Below are positions 54,135 through 63,748 of a stretch of 64,000 bases of DNA, in pieces. The stretch's first letter is position 1, and each line of letters starts with the position of its first letter. This stretch comes from Paenibacillus agricola (GTDB taxonomy: Bacteria; Bacillota; Bacilli; Paenibacillales; NBRC-103111), in contig NZ_JAAOIW010000023.1 of the NCBI RefSeq assembly GCF_011440305.1, positions 37,809 to 101,808 of the forward strand. Direction: 5' to 3'. Both the position numbers and the translations under genes were made by a program. The notes under the pieces were generated by a model that saw only the letters and a program-made list of their open reading frames with translations, ran no database searches and was not told the DNA's origin.

Positions 54135-55583
54135 TCATTGATCTTCTCTAATCCATTTCGTTCCATTTTGGAGTGTCATCATTCCAATCGCTGGTTTAAC
54201 ATACACAAGTGGATCCACCAGGGTCGTTTTTCCCTTTGCATCCAATATGTTCAATTCAAAATGCAAATGTGGACCTGTGCTGTCACCCACTTTTCCATAA
54301 CCAATTTGGGCGATATATTGTCCCTTTTTTACTCTATCCCCTTTTTGGACTTGAAATTGATCATGCTGTAAGTGTGCATACAGGGTTTTAAGACCGTTTG
54401 GATGGCTTAGTATTACATAATATCCATACCCTACATTTCCACTACCTTGAGCCCCTGCATACTCTACAACACCTTCATCAATAGCATAGATATGTGTCCC
54501 TCCTGTGCCTGTAGCAATATCCATTCCTTTATGTGGGGTAGAGTGCCATGCATCAATGTCTCCGAAATGAGTTGTTTGTTTGAATGGCACATCAACAGGA
54601 AAAAACAAATTGGCACCGCTAATGGCTCCATTCACATAGGGCAAGCTTATCTTCACTTCCGAACTTCCTTTAAATTGGATGTCGTACAATTTTGCCAACT
54701 CAAAGGCAAGTTGTATATCCACTTCTTTCTTTATTCCTTTTGACTTCAAAAATTCCATTAGTGGTAGATTAAGCACATCAGGTGTATTCATTTTTGCTAG
54801 AATTTCTTTTATTTCGGTATTTACCAATACTCCACAAGAAGAACTGTATTCTGTACGCTTTACATCTTGCTTATAATCATAATTATAGGCACCCTCAAAC
54901 GTATCAGCTTTTGCCAATAATAAGATAGGTGTGAGTTTAGTATCTGAATGAATCGAATAATTAACTGATACATTCCCTTCTTTGTCTGTATAGCTAGATG
55001 AACTACAAGATTGAGTGATGTTAGTGATCGTACTAGATCTCCAAGTGAAAGCAGGGCGTAACGCTTCAAATATTATGTCAGGCTGGAGCAATAGCTTTTT
55101 TTTGCCTGTAGTAGCTGGATCATTTACAATGCGATCCACAGCTGCTATTACTCCCCATGGCATAGCGTGGAGCTGCGCTTGTATCTTTTGGTCATCTGTT
55201 AATTTATCACTCCATTTTTTCGAAATATCAGCATAATCTTCAAACACATTTTTACGGCTTTCTATAAAATCAGGATCGTTACTGCCATAAAAAGCTGCGA
55301 TTTTTTTTCCACTGGGGGAACCATCCAATAATACTTGTTTGGGAATGAGATATAACATGTTATACATTAAAAACCCACCGACGATAATAACGACGATGGG
55401 AACCCAAACTGGGGCTGTTTCACCTAGAATTGATATCAGTACTCTGCCTGTTGTTAAAATAACTTGTTTGGCAACCTTACCTACAGCTTTTTTAATTAAT
55501 CGTTTGGCTACATGTGAAGCTTCTTGGGAAGTCTTTTTTCCTATTCCTGATACCATCTGCTCCATTTCATTATTTGCTTGCAC
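54135..55583 (-). CDS. M23 peptidoglycan hydrolase of the transfer system
   Basis: A 482-residue protein. GTG 55583 shares a base with the stop of the VirB6-like gene (TAGTG), with GGGGGCGA as RBS. One membrane helix lies near residues 45-75 (VWVPIVVIIVGGFLMYNMLYLI). The C-terminal domain is M23/LytM: HSTPHKGMDIATGTGGTHIYAIDEGVVEYA (H...D), then GPHLHFEL (HxH zinc ligand), with LSHPNGLKTLYAHL in between. It opens the cell wall for the conjugation channel, a role filled by VirB1-like or TcpG-like hydrolases elsewhere. The middle part (AQLHAMPWGVIAAVDRI...) is system-specific. Confidence 0.85.
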   Translation of the reverse strand: MQANNEMEQMVSGIGKKTSQEASHVAKRLIKKAVGKVAKQVILTTGRVLISILGETAPVWVPIVVIIVGGFLMYNMLYLIPKQVLLDGSPSGKKIAAFYGSNDPDFIESRKNVFEDYADISKKWSDKLTDDQKIQAQLHAMPWGVIAAVDRIVNDPATTGKKKLLLQPDIIFEALRPAFTWRSSTITNITQSCSSSSYTDKEGNVSVNYSIHSDTKLTPILLLAKADTFEGAYNYDYKQDVKRTEYSSSCGVLVNTEIKEILAKMNTPDVLNLPLMEFLKSKGIKKEVDIQLAFELAKLYDIQFKGSSEVKISLPYVNGAISGANLFFPVDVPFKQTTHFGDIDAWHSTPHKGMDIATGTGGTHIYAIDEGVVEYAGAQGSGNVGYGYYVILSHPNGLKTLYAHLQHDQFQVQKGDRVKKGQYIAQIGYGKVGDSTGPHLHFELNILDAKGKTTLVDPLVYVKPAIGMMTLQNGTKWIREDQ

Positions 55584-58500
55584 TACAATCGCCCCCGTGT
55601 ACGAGAGGGCTCATTGTTATCATCTGATTCCAGTGATTTGACCAACTCAGTTACTTTATCTCTTACTGTGTTATTTGCAGCTGGAAGCTCTGTAGCATTA
55701 TTTTGTGAGTTTCTTTGCCCTATATAATCATTCCATAAGTCCTCATCAAAATTGCTATTTTGTGAATTATTTGTCGGTGCTCCATTCACTGATTGTATCG
55801 GGGTAAATCCTCCTTGTGATTCGTCAGATCCTCCACCTCCAACGCCTCCATTATTATCTACCGGTCCATTTCCTTGTGGTTCCGATGGTGGTTCTCCACT
55901 AGCCCCACCTTCACTTGGAGGTGATGATGATGCACCCCCACTAGTTCCACCATTACCTGAAGGATAGTTATCAGCAATATATTGTTTTAATTGACTTCTA
56001 TCTGTTAATATACCTTTTGATTCGAATGCTTTCGATTTTGCAGCTTCATACCTGGCGTTAACGTTTTGATATTGTTGTTCGGCTTTCACTAGTTCAGCTG
56101 GTTTTTCTGGAGGGATGGTATATGGTACTTCTCCCGTATTGTCCTTGAACCATTGTGATCCAGGTCCATATAACCCTTGCTGCTCCATGAATTCATCTTT
56201 TGCATGATTAAAGTTCGCTTCAGCTGTTTTAAAATCCATGCTGTTATCGTGACCCAGCTTGACTGCATATAATTGTGCCTGTGCAGCCTTGTAATTAACT
56301 TCAGCATTACTAAAATCCTTGTGCTGTTCAGGTAGAGCCGGACGTGAAGATTCTGTGGAATTATCTTTATACCACTGAGAACCTTCCCCATATTGGCTCT
56401 TTAATTCTTGGAAATGAGCCTTAGCTGAATCAACTTGTGGCTTTAATTGGTTCATTTCGTTCACTGAATTTGCATATTGCTCCTGGTGTTGTTCGATAGC
56501 CTCTTTCCTTGCAGGAGCATCTTCAAAAGCGCTACCACCTGAAACAGCATTTATAAATCGTTCTGCACCCCATCCCATTTGAACAAGAGAGTTATTTAAA
56601 GAACCACCTTCACCACTTAAATACCTGCTTTCCATGCCAGCCCCTATGCCATCATCATGAGATGCAGATGCCATTAAACCGTCCATTCCTTTTCCCAAAC
56701 CACCAAGCCCTCCGGTTAAAACTCTGCCTAAACTAGCCCCGATAGAATGCCCAATGATTGGATTACCTGTAATAGCAGTTGATGCAACTGCGCCTGCAAA
56801 ACCAGCTGACGCTGAAACAGCTCCCCTTAGCAGTCCATTATTTGCAATGCTACCAAACACACCTTGCTTATTATTTGGAATTAATGGCGAATTGCTGGTA
56901 TCACCCATTTCCGAGTTGCCTAAACTACTTTGATCATTTCCTTGGTTTCTCCCACCATTTGGTCGAAACATCCCTGAGAGTGCCATTACCGATGAAATTC
57001 CAGACATAGCACCAAGACCATTAGCAGCTGCTCCTTTAAAACCAGACCCATGGGACTCTATGCCAATCAACTGTCTGAAGAGTGAAACTATAGTGGGCAT
57101 ACCAACAAAATAGGCTATAAACAGCCAGATACTCATTGCTCCTTGAAATTGAAGTGCTAAAAAGAATAATCCTAATGCTAATGCATGAGCTGTATCCATA
57201 AAAGTATAAGATATTAACTCTTGCCACCATATTTGTTGCGAGTGTCGGAATGCTGGAAATATGGATAAAACACAAACTATGGGAAAACTAATAAGTAATG
57301 CACCTAAAATGAATACTCTAAGTGCATATTGATAATTCATTAACGCAGTCATAAAGGTAGCCAGTAAAGCTAATATAGAAGCGATTATCGTTTTATTGGC
57401 TACAAAACCAATCATGCCAACATTTCCCCAGACCATGTGTAAAAAAGTATCTATGTGCACCCCATTATCAATCAATCCGTTCCAAACAATATCTGTAGAA
57501 TAGCTATTAATCGTAAATACAACATCCCAGAGATGGCTTCCGAATTTCAAGGAGATTAATCCAATTAAAAAGCTCATTGCATAATCTTTCGTCCTTGATC
57601 GTCCCTCTTGAGAACCACTAAAAAATGCCATATGAAACCCAAATAACATCAATAAAATCACTAGTGGATATGGCATGTAATTATCGAATAATGAGTATAA
57701 AACATTTATAGCTTGGAAAAACCCTTGTTCAAATACCCCGTATACCTGATCGGCCCGACAATTGTATTGGAAACAACCCGTTGTAGATTGTGCTTCATCA
57801 TCAGCTGCTAGGTCTTTCCCAAAAATAAGTAGGGTAATGTCTTTCATATCGAATAAATTGAATATACCATTCGCAAAATTGTTCATCATTTCACTTAGAA
57901 AAGATTCTCCTAGTCCTGGTTCTTCCACTATGTTGTTAACAATTTTATTGTTATATTCTTCCATCTTCGAGCCTAGTACTCCATACTGCGGATTAAACTT
58001 CCCTCCATTTGTAGGTATTGTTGGAACAGTCTCTATTCGCTTTGTTACCGTCTGAAATTTTGCTAATTCAGACTCTGTCCTTACTCTAGCTGGATCTGTT
58101 ACATATTCAAGCAGAGAATCCGGTTTTTTAAGAAATTGTGGAATATCAAATTTAATTCCAGAACCCAGCATAGATTCAGTAACACTGTCTGGATATGCAA
58201 GAAAATCATCGTACGTATATTTTTGGAAAGGTCTTGTACTTAATGTGAGAATTTCTCCGTGAAATATAACTCCATAATTACTTAATGCTGCTGCTTTTTG
58301 AGATACCTTTGCCCAAGAATTCCAGCATACATTATCTTTACTAAAAATTGACCATGATTCACACTTATCTCTTTCCTCAATAACTGCACTAATGAGTTGA
58401 CCTAGTGCTGCATTTAATTTTAAGCTCATCTCCTTATCATTTGGATCCCATATCCGAGTAACTTTATTGTCAAAGTTACCATCTTCATCTTTTCCATTAA

Positions 58501-58624
58501 TCGCTGGACTCACCACTGGGGTATACAATGTATAAGTCGCAGCAGCATAAGAATTTGTGGGAAATAGAAAAAATGACTGCAATACGAATGACACAATAAC
58601 AATAAGAAAAATTATTCTTCTCAT
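55583..58624 (-). CDS. VirB6/TrbL-like polytopic channel protein
   Basis: A 1013-residue protein, ATG 58624 after GGTGGTAAA, with a signal-like start (IIFLIVIVSFVLQSFFLF). Residues 300-530 contain about six membrane helices (YPLVILLMLFGFHMAFF; ASILALLATFMTALMNY; VFILGALLISFPIVCVLSIFPAF; HALALGLFFLALQFQGAM; IWLFIAYFVGMPTIVSLF). The C-terminal 440 residues are Gly/Asn-rich, then helical (EAIEQHQEQYANSVNEMNQLK..., repeated KDNTxExx motifs) and end in a Gly/Ser-rich tail. The layout is that of Gram-positive TrbL/VirB6 proteins with long cytoplasmic or external tails. It should form the membrane pore of the T4SS. Confidence 0.75.
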   Translation of the reverse strand: MRRIIFLIVIVSFVLQSFFLFPTNSYAAATYTLYTPVVSPAINGKDEDGNFDNKVTRIWDPNDKEMSLKLNAALGQLISAVIEERDKCESWSIFSKDNVCWNSWAKVSQKAAALSNYGVIFHGEILTLSTRPFQKYTYDDFLAYPDSVTESMLGSGIKFDIPQFLKKPDSLLEYVTDPARVRTESELAKFQTVTKRIETVPTIPTNGGKFNPQYGVLGSKMEEYNNKIVNNIVEEPGLGESFLSEMMNNFANGIFNLFDMKDITLLIFGKDLAADDEAQSTTGCFQYNCRADQVYGVFEQGFFQAINVLYSLFDNYMPYPLVILLMLFGFHMAFFSGSQEGRSRTKDYAMSFLIGLISLKFGSHLWDVVFTINSYSTDIVWNGLIDNGVHIDTFLHMVWGNVGMIGFVANKTIIASILALLATFMTALMNYQYALRVFILGALLISFPIVCVLSIFPAFRHSQQIWWQELISYTFMDTAHALALGLFFLALQFQGAMSIWLFIAYFVGMPTIVSLFRQLIGIESHGSGFKGAAANGLGAMSGISSVMALSGMFRPNGGRNQGNDQSSLGNSEMGDTSNSPLIPNNKQGVFGSIANNGLLRGAVSASAGFAGAVASTAITGNPIIGHSIGASLGRVLTGGLGGLGKGMDGLMASASHDDGIGAGMESRYLSGEGGSLNNSLVQMGWGAERFINAVSGGSAFEDAPARKEAIEQHQEQYANSVNEMNQLKPQVDSAKAHFQELKSQYGEGSQWYKDNSTESSRPALPEQHKDFSNAEVNYKAAQAQLYAVKLGHDNSMDFKTAEANFNHAKDEFMEQQGLYGPGSQWFKDNTGEVPYTIPPEKPAELVKAEQQYQNVNARYEAAKSKAFESKGILTDRSQLKQYIADNYPSGNGGTSGGASSSPPSEGGASGEPPSEPQGNGPVDNNGGVGGGGSDESQGGFTPIQSVNGAPTNNSQNSNFDEDLWNDYIGQRNSQNNATELPAANNTVRDKVTELVKSLESDDNNEPSRTRGRL

Positions 58625-58632
58625 TTTACCAC

Positions 58633-60660
58633 CTAACCCGTCTGTTCTTGATTGACAGATTTATTTCTCTTTTCCAGCAAATCTCTTATGTATATTTTCC
58701 GTTGGGCATAAGCAGGATCGTTAGGATCTGTAGTAAATAACATGTGCTCGAATTTGGTTGCTTGAACTTGCAATATTGTCGACTCGTTATCTATTTTCAA
58801 AACAACTTTCCCTCTCGAAGCTTGGTTAACCAGGAAGTGAGCTTCGCCCTCACTTAAATTAAGCATTCCTTGGACGGAGTCAATATCGATTTTTTCTTGC
58901 AAGCCGATGATTTTAATCGGACTATTCTTTATAGCTGCTATCCCTGCCGCTGACTTTGTATACACTTCTAATCCTTGTGTAACTGAAATGATTCCGGTAT
59001 TAGTTGAACGGCCCTCTCTATACGAGCTTTCCGCCCAAACCCCGCCAACATCAGGATCATTAAAAATGTTTTGTGCTTCTTCTATGACTTCCAATTTTTT
59101 TATATCCGGATTTTTCTTTGCCCACTTCTCAGTAATCCAGCGCTGTGCAGCAACAAGCCCAAGAGGACGCATGATATCCTTGTCTAAGCGATTTAAAGCT
59201 ATCGCAAATATGGGAGCATCTTTTACTGATACGGTCGATTGTCCATCAAAAATTGACATTGAGGGAGCTTTACCTGTTTTGGTGAACTGTATGAAAATAT
59301 CTGCTGCGATTCTAACTGCTTCTTTATCTGATTTTTCCATCATATCGTGAAGACCATTTAGTTCAGGCATCTTTTTATATGTTCTTCCTATTCTAAATTT
59401 ACCATCTCCGGTACTAGATGCCGTAAATAAACTCTCTGGATCCTCGGTTATCTCAGCATCTTCATACTGCGTCCTTATGGAATTGGAAATGAATACTTTA
59501 ACCTCACCAGTCAAAATATTCCGGTCATATACGGATATCATTTTATATACTAAGGCTTGTACAAAATTGGCTGCTTCCTCTATGTCTACATAACGGGAGC
59601 CATCCGGCATTTCTGTAATATCAACATCATAAGGATTGATACGATCTTGTGAGTGCTGGCTCAACTCAATGAACGGACAGTTCATGGCAATCATGTAATC
59701 GCGATATTCGCCTTTCCAATCGAGAATGCCAACACGCCTGCGGATATGAGTGTTACGATTCACCAAGGTCATAACTACATAAGTTTTACCAGCTCCACTA
59801 CGACCTATAACGCAAGCATGCTGATTAGTAAGGTCAGGATGCCAATTTTCTAAAAAAACAGGCTTTCCCATAAATATTTCGCGCCCAAGTATGATTCCTG
59901 TCCTGTGGCTAATACCTCCATAACCAAATGGGAACAAGTCAGCTACATTTGATGTTTCAAAGCTAAGGAAGTGCTCTTTAGGTACTTCGCTTGTTGTTAA
60001 AGGAAGGATCGCCCTGAGAGCATCTAATTGCCGCCCATCGGCTGACCTTAATATGATTGACTTACCAGAAAATCTTTTGACCAAGGAGTTGCAATATTTT
60101 TTCAGTGCTTTCCAATCGGTTCCACTGGCAATGGCTTGGATAGAAACACGGTAGCTACGTTCCGTATTTCTCCTTATACGTCCTTGACGTGCCTTTAAGT
60201 CTTTGACTTCATCCATCATCGAATCTCTTTTGCTTACATCTTTCTCAGAGGCTAGATCGCTTAATAACCCTGTGATTCTTCTTCCTATGGCATCAAGTTC
60301 CCTATCATTAGCTGAAGGGCGAACATGGATAGCAAAATCCATGTCTGCTTCCCCGAAGTCCCCGACAACCAAAGAATCGAGCATGCCCGCCCAGGTGTTC
60401 CCAGCACTAATCTGGGCAAAGAACGATCTATAGTACCTTACAGGAACTGCTGTCCCGCCAACTTCTACTGCATAGTCTGTCATCTTTATACCTTCTGCGC
60501 TTAATTCTTTAGGCAAAGTTTCTCTAATTATCGAAGGGCTAATAAAATCAATGCCTTCAGGTTTAGCATCATCAAAATCAGGCTGCTTTTTGTAGGGTTT
60601 TTGTTTAACTTCACCACTCTTTCCATACCATAACTTAATTAGCATTTTCTTTAGCATCAT
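58633..60660 (-). CDS. virB4: VirB4-like conjugation ATPase
   Basis: A 675-residue protein; ATG 60660 (MMLKKMLIKLWYG...) follows GGAGG, and overlaps the end of the preceding gene by 26 bases. Walker A is HACVIGRSGAGKTYVVMTLV at about residue 285-295. Walker B is KLEVIEEAQNIFND near 545, followed by GIISVTQGLEVYTKSAAG (motif with Gln). The N-terminal CagE/TrbE-like domain precedes (RYYRSFFAQISAGNTW, VVGDFGEADMDFAIHVRP). This is the universal energy source of conjugation channels; it acts at the cytoplasmic membrane. Confidence 0.9.
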   Translation of the reverse strand: MMLKKMLIKLWYGKSGEVKQKPYKKQPDFDDAKPEGIDFISPSIIRETLPKELSAEGIKMTDYAVEVGGTAVPVRYYRSFFAQISAGNTWAGMLDSLVVGDFGEADMDFAIHVRPSANDRELDAIGRRITGLLSDLASEKDVSKRDSMMDEVKDLKARQGRIRRNTERSYRVSIQAIASGTDWKALKKYCNSLVKRFSGKSIILRSADGRQLDALRAILPLTTSEVPKEHFLSFETSNVADLFPFGYGGISHRTGIILGREIFMGKPVFLENWHPDLTNQHACVIGRSGAGKTYVVMTLVNRNTHIRRRVGILDWKGEYRDYMIAMNCPFIELSQHSQDRINPYDVDITEMPDGSRYVDIEEAANFVQALVYKMISVYDRNILTGEVKVFISNSIRTQYEDAEITEDPESLFTASSTGDGKFRIGRTYKKMPELNGLHDMMEKSDKEAVRIAADIFIQFTKTGKAPSMSIFDGQSTVSVKDAPIFAIALNRLDKDIMRPLGLVAAQRWITEKWAKKNPDIKKLEVIEEAQNIFNDPDVGGVWAESSYREGRSTNTGIISVTQGLEVYTKSAAGIAAIKNSPIKIIGLQEKIDIDSVQGMLNLSEGEAHFLVNQASRGKVVLKIDNESTILQVQATKFEHMLFTTDPNDPAYAQRKIYIRDLLEKRNKSVNQEQTG

Positions 60661-61480
60661 CTGCACCTCCATATTCAAATTGTAATAGTTTCTTCGTAAT
60701 TGAATTTATATTTACTGTAAAGCTCTGAGCATCATTAGCATCTTTTAACCTTGCCCACACAGCCATTTCTTTTTGTAGCATTTGGTACGTCATTTGATAA
60801 ACACCTTCACGATCTAATAACCGGCATTTCATGCCGATTTGCTGGCTATGTGAAAATATTTCATTACATGATTCATCAAGAACTTGTTGAGCAAGATCCA
60901 TTAATTCGTCTTCAGGCATGCCTTTGGTTTCGCTAGTTTGTTTTCCAATAAAATCATCCAATACATTCATGCCTGTTTTCACGCCAGAGTCAATCGAATC
61001 TGAAGTAGGATTAAAATGTAAAATGTAATAATTCTTATAGTCCCTTATATTTTGTTCATCATCTTGTTTATTTAAATCATTAACGACATGTTCAGCACAC
61101 TCTCTCATTTCTGGTGTAAGAATAGGATTGTCAATAAACTGAGCCTGGTACCACGATGAATAATCTTTTAAGCCCAAGTATTGTGATTGAACCAGGATTG
61201 TGTAAGGAAAACCTAATGTGTTTACTAAATCACGAAAATTCATCCAGATCATGGCTTGCTCATTTTTGGATGATGTTTGTCCGTTTACCGATTGCACCTC
61301 GATAATATAACGGAACATATTATTATGTTGAATTAAACCTTGAGTACTAACCGTAACATCACTGCCGAGCAAATCTTGTACGGTTTCCAAAGATTTACGC
61401 TGTTTTAACCTTGGACGGATAAATAATAGAAAAATGGTTGCCACAATGGCAACCACAAATAGATATCTGATAATCTGCAA
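60635..61480 (-). CDS. Membrane-anchored T4SS accessory protein (TraC-N-like)
   Basis: A 281-residue protein, start TTG 61480 after GGGGATTATTAAC. One N-terminal membrane helix (YLFVVAIVATIFLLFI) is followed by a soluble domain (VSTQGLIQHNNMFRYIIEVQSVN, WMNFRDLVNTLGFPYTILVQSQYLGLKDYSSWY, RLLDREGVYQMTYQMLQ). The phrase 'G.I...N..Y..II.V.S.NF....E.E' resembles the N-terminal region of VirB4/TraC-type proteins and of the small TrsD-like proteins that accompany VirB4 in Gram-positive elements. It may dock VirB4 to the membrane. It lies between the PrgI-like protein and VirB4 genes and overlaps the latter. Confidence 0.65.
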   Translation of the reverse strand: MQIIRYLFVVAIVATIFLLFIRPRLKQRKSLETVQDLLGSDVTVSTQGLIQHNNMFRYIIEVQSVNGQTSSKNEQAMIWMNFRDLVNTLGFPYTILVQSQYLGLKDYSSWYQAQFIDNPILTPEMRECAEHVVNDLNKQDDEQNIRDYKNYYILHFNPTSDSIDSGVKTGMNVLDDFIGKQTSETKGMPEDELMDLAQQVLDESCNEIFSHSQQIGMKCRLLDREGVYQMTYQMLQKEMAVWARLKDANDAQSFTVNINSITKKLLQFEYGGADDAKENAN

Positions 61481-61481
61481 G

Positions 61482-61817
61482 TTAATAATCCCCGCCCTTT
61501 TTAATGTTTTTCTTTCTGTATAAGAATTTTCTTCTCCTGAATCGTAATATCAATATAATAAAAAAATAATGACCGATTGTTAAACCGGTCCGAGGATGTT
61601 TGGCGTAACAAAAAAACATACTTAATGCCAATGGGAGCCCATAATGAACACGGCTTAAAATAGAATACTCTAGGGGCAGCAACGGAATGATTTGGCTTGC
61701 CTTATAGGATAGATAAGCTCCCGATCCTATCCATAGGGTTTGACCAAATGAGAAGCGACCTATTAAACGTTCTTTAATATTAGAATTGTACGGAAGTGGA
61801 TGGTGCTGTCCCCACAT
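61482..61817 (-). CDS. VirB3/PrgI-like small membrane protein
   Basis: A 111-residue protein, ATG 61817 after GGGCGTGAAAATAA. Two membrane helices (FGQTLWIGSGAYLSYKASQIIPLL; HYGLPLALSMFFCYAK) are followed by a basic tail (LRFRRRKFLYRKKNIKKG). This is the PrgI/VirB3 arrangement, a small inner-membrane partner of VirB4. Its place, directly after the VirB2-like gene and before VirB4, is the usual order. Confidence 0.75.
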   Translation of the reverse strand: MWGQHHPLPYNSNIKERLIGRFSFGQTLWIGSGAYLSYKASQIIPLLPLEYSILSRVHYGLPLALSMFFCYAKHPRTGLTIGHYFFIILILRFRRRKFLYRKKNIKKGGDY

Positions 61818-61842
61818 TTATTTTCACGCCCTTACTGATTAA

Positions 61843-62232
61843 TTAAGTTGGGTCATAATCCATAATTCCGAGGATGGCACCAAGTATATCTTCTGGAAAA
61901 ATAGCTACGTATAATCCAAGTAAAAAGAATATAATTCTCATTTTCATAGCTGCAAGTCCTTGGGGATTAGCAGCTCCATACATGCCCCATCCTATCCAGC
62001 ATATAAAAAGCACGGCAAATAAGATACCTACTTGTCTTACAATGGAGAGGAGTTTTGTTGTTGATTCATCTATCTTGTCAGTTAAACCCTCACTACTGCC
62101 TGCTTTTATTTTATCCATAGTACCTCCAGCTTTTGCGGGGGTTGTTATCGCTGGTGTGCCTCCTGCAAAAACCAATGTGCCAAACATCATTGAAATACAA
62201 AGCATCAATATTAAAGCCATTCCCTTTTTCAT
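61843..62232 (-). CDS. VirB2/TrbC-like small subunit
   Basis: A 129-residue protein, ATG 62232 after AGGGGGATC. It has a signal peptide (MKKGMALILMLCISMMFGTLVFAGG), a short hydrophilic part and two helices (LLSIVRQVGILFAVLFICWIGWGMYG; MRIIFFLLGLYVAIFPEDIL). This fits VirB2/TrbC subunits of Gram-positive T4SS, which line the channel and usually do not form long pili. It is the first visible gene of the long T4SS-Tad series. Confidence 0.7.
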   Translation of the reverse strand: MKKGMALILMLCISMMFGTLVFAGGTPAITTPAKAGGTMDKIKAGSSEGLTDKIDESTTKLLSIVRQVGILFAVLFICWIGWGMYGAANPQGLAAMKMRIIFFLLGLYVAIFPEDILGAILGIMDYDPT

Positions 62233-62327
62233 ACAGATCCCCCTATGTAGCTTAATTTACTAGAAATATTTTAATTAGCTCCGTTATTAACTAATTCCAT
62301 AAGGTTCAATATGATCGCCTCCTTTAA

Positions 62328-62536
62328 CTAATTAACTAATTTCATAAAGCAGCGTACTATATACTCATCGAAATGTGTGCCACTATGATCAAAAATGTAC
62401 TGTATAGCGTCTTTATGGGACCACTCGTTTTTATAAGACCGACTACTAACCAAAGCATCATATACATCACAAATAGCACATATACGTGCTACTACAGGTA
62501 TTTCATCTTTTTTCATCAGTTAGGATAACCATTACC
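62328..62536 (-). pseudogene. HD-GYP phosphodiesterase gene fragment cut by IS200/IS605
   Basis: The frame from 62516 reads KKDEIPVVARICAICDVYDALVSSRSYKNEW..., then SGTHFDEYIVRCF, the C-terminal part of HD-GYP domains (c-di-GMP phosphodiesterases): 'eIPxxARIxxixDxyDAL' and 'GTHFDPxxVxxF'. The bases just before (62536-62525) read GGT AAT GGT TAT CCT AAC, i.e. GNGYPN, the GYP motif itself. The two pieces are out of frame by one base. The N-terminal part, with the HD motif, is absent here because the IS200/IS605 element inserted immediately before GNGYP; it may be beyond 64000. Such proteins link to c-di-GMP signalling, which often controls pili. Confidence 0.75.
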
Positions 62537-62660
62537 TTGAACCTCTCATGACTAAAGTCACGAGATTCTTGGGTAGTCCCTTCTAACGAAGAGAAGTTTA
62601 CCGAGCTAACCCTGTCGTTCCGACAGTTCGTGTAAGGATTACACAGCAAGAAGTCTTTTG
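62537..62660 (-). ncRNA. Predicted omega RNA (TnpB guide RNA) scaffold
   Basis: In IS200/IS605 elements the 3' end of tnpB and the right end encode the omega RNA. Here the minus strand runs from the tnpB stop through the CTGTCG hairpin and the CTCGTGACTTTAGTCATGAG hairpin to GGTTCAA. The guide would be the following bases, 62536 down to about 62517 (GGTAATGGTTATCCTAACTG), which is the HD-GYP gene sequence. Boundaries are inferred from the family. Confidence 0.6.
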
Positions 62661-63742
62661 CCTTCGGCAAGAATGTTCAGGCTTGCGTTAAAGTCTCGGT
62701 CGTGGTGCGCTCCACATTCTGGGCAGTCCCATTCACGCAACTTTAAGTCTTTTACATCTTTGTGCTTATAGCCACAGCAGGAGCATAGCTGCGAAGATGC
62801 GAATGTTTTACCCACAGCCACAACGATGCGACCATACCACTTCGCTTTGTACTCTAGCATGGAGCGAAAAATCGACCAGGAAACCTCGCTAATTGCCTTG
62901 GCTAACTTATGATTCTTGACCATATTGGCTACCTGTAAATCTTCAATCGCAATGATGTCGTGGTTTTTGACAATATGCGCTGAAATCTTTTGCAAGTAGT
63001 CCGTACGAGCATTCGTGATTTTCTCGTGAATACGCGCTACTTTGATGCGTTGCTTGTTCCAATTGCTGCTGCCTTTCATCATGCGTGAAAGTTTCCGCTG
63101 TGTTCTTGCCAGTTTTTCTTCCAGTCTGCGAAAGAATTTAAGGTTTCCAACGACTACGCCATTAGATAGAATTGCAAAATCTTTTAAGCCAACATCGATG
63201 CCAACTTCTTTGCCTGTTTGGGGCAACTCAGGGACGTTGGCTTCTGCAAGCACAGATACAAAGTATTTGCCGCTTGGATTGCGTCTAATCGTAGTGTTCA
63301 GGATACACCCTTCAACTTCACGGCTTTTAGCAAATTTCACAAGTCCAAGTTTAGGTAACTTGATCTGATTGTCTACAATTTCAATAATTCCATTCGTGTA
63401 GTTGGTTTGGTAAGACTGTGCAGGATTCTTTTTACTCTTAAACTTAGGCGCATCGTTTTGTTTTTTGAAAAAGCGATTGTATGCGTCACTCAAATTCCGT
63501 AGTGCATTTTGTAAAGAAAATTTGTCCGGTTCTTTCAACCAGTCTATTTCTTGTTTTAGTTTTGTGAGTTCAGCAGAACATGCACCATAAGATAAGCCTT
63601 TTCCTGTCTCTCTGTAAGTGTCACTCCATTGGGCTAGAAAACGATTAAACACAAATCGAGCACATCCAATCGTCTTGTTAATGAGTGTTGCTTGTTCAGG
63701 CGTGGGGTAAATGCGGAATTTGTAAGCTTTATTCACAACCAT
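62639..63742 (-). CDS. tnpB: TnpB RNA-guided nuclease (IS200/IS605 family)
   Basis: A 367-residue, apparently intact TnpB. The RuvC-type catalytic residues are present: [13 protein letters not shown] (first Asp), [12 protein letters not shown] (Glu) and [13 protein letters not shown] (last Asp). The zinc finger is [18 protein letters not shown]...WDCPECG (four Cys). The N-terminal [24 protein letters not shown] is characteristic. TnpB uses the omega RNA to cut DNA matching the guide beside its target motif, which helps retain the element. The neighbouring tnpA is broken, so this copy may persist without moving. Confidence 0.9.
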   Translation of the reverse strand: MVVNKAYKFRIYPTPEQATLINKTIGCARFVFNRFLAQWSDTYRETGKGLSYGACSAELTKLKQEIDWLKEPDKFSLQNALRNLSDAYNRFFKKQNDAPKFKSKKNPAQSYQTNYTNGIIEIVDNQIKLPKLGLVKFAKSREVEGCILNTTIRRNPSGKYFVSVLAEANVPELPQTGKEVGIDVGLKDFAILSNGVVVGNLKFFRRLEEKLARTQRKLSRMMKGSSNWNKQRIKVARIHEKITNARTDYLQKISAHIVKNHDIIAIEDLQVANMVKNHKLAKAISEVSWSIFRSMLEYKAKWYGRIVVAVGKTFASSQLCSCCGYKHKDVKDLKLREWDCPECGAHHDRDFNASLNILAEGKRLLAV

Positions 63743-63748
63743 TGCTTG

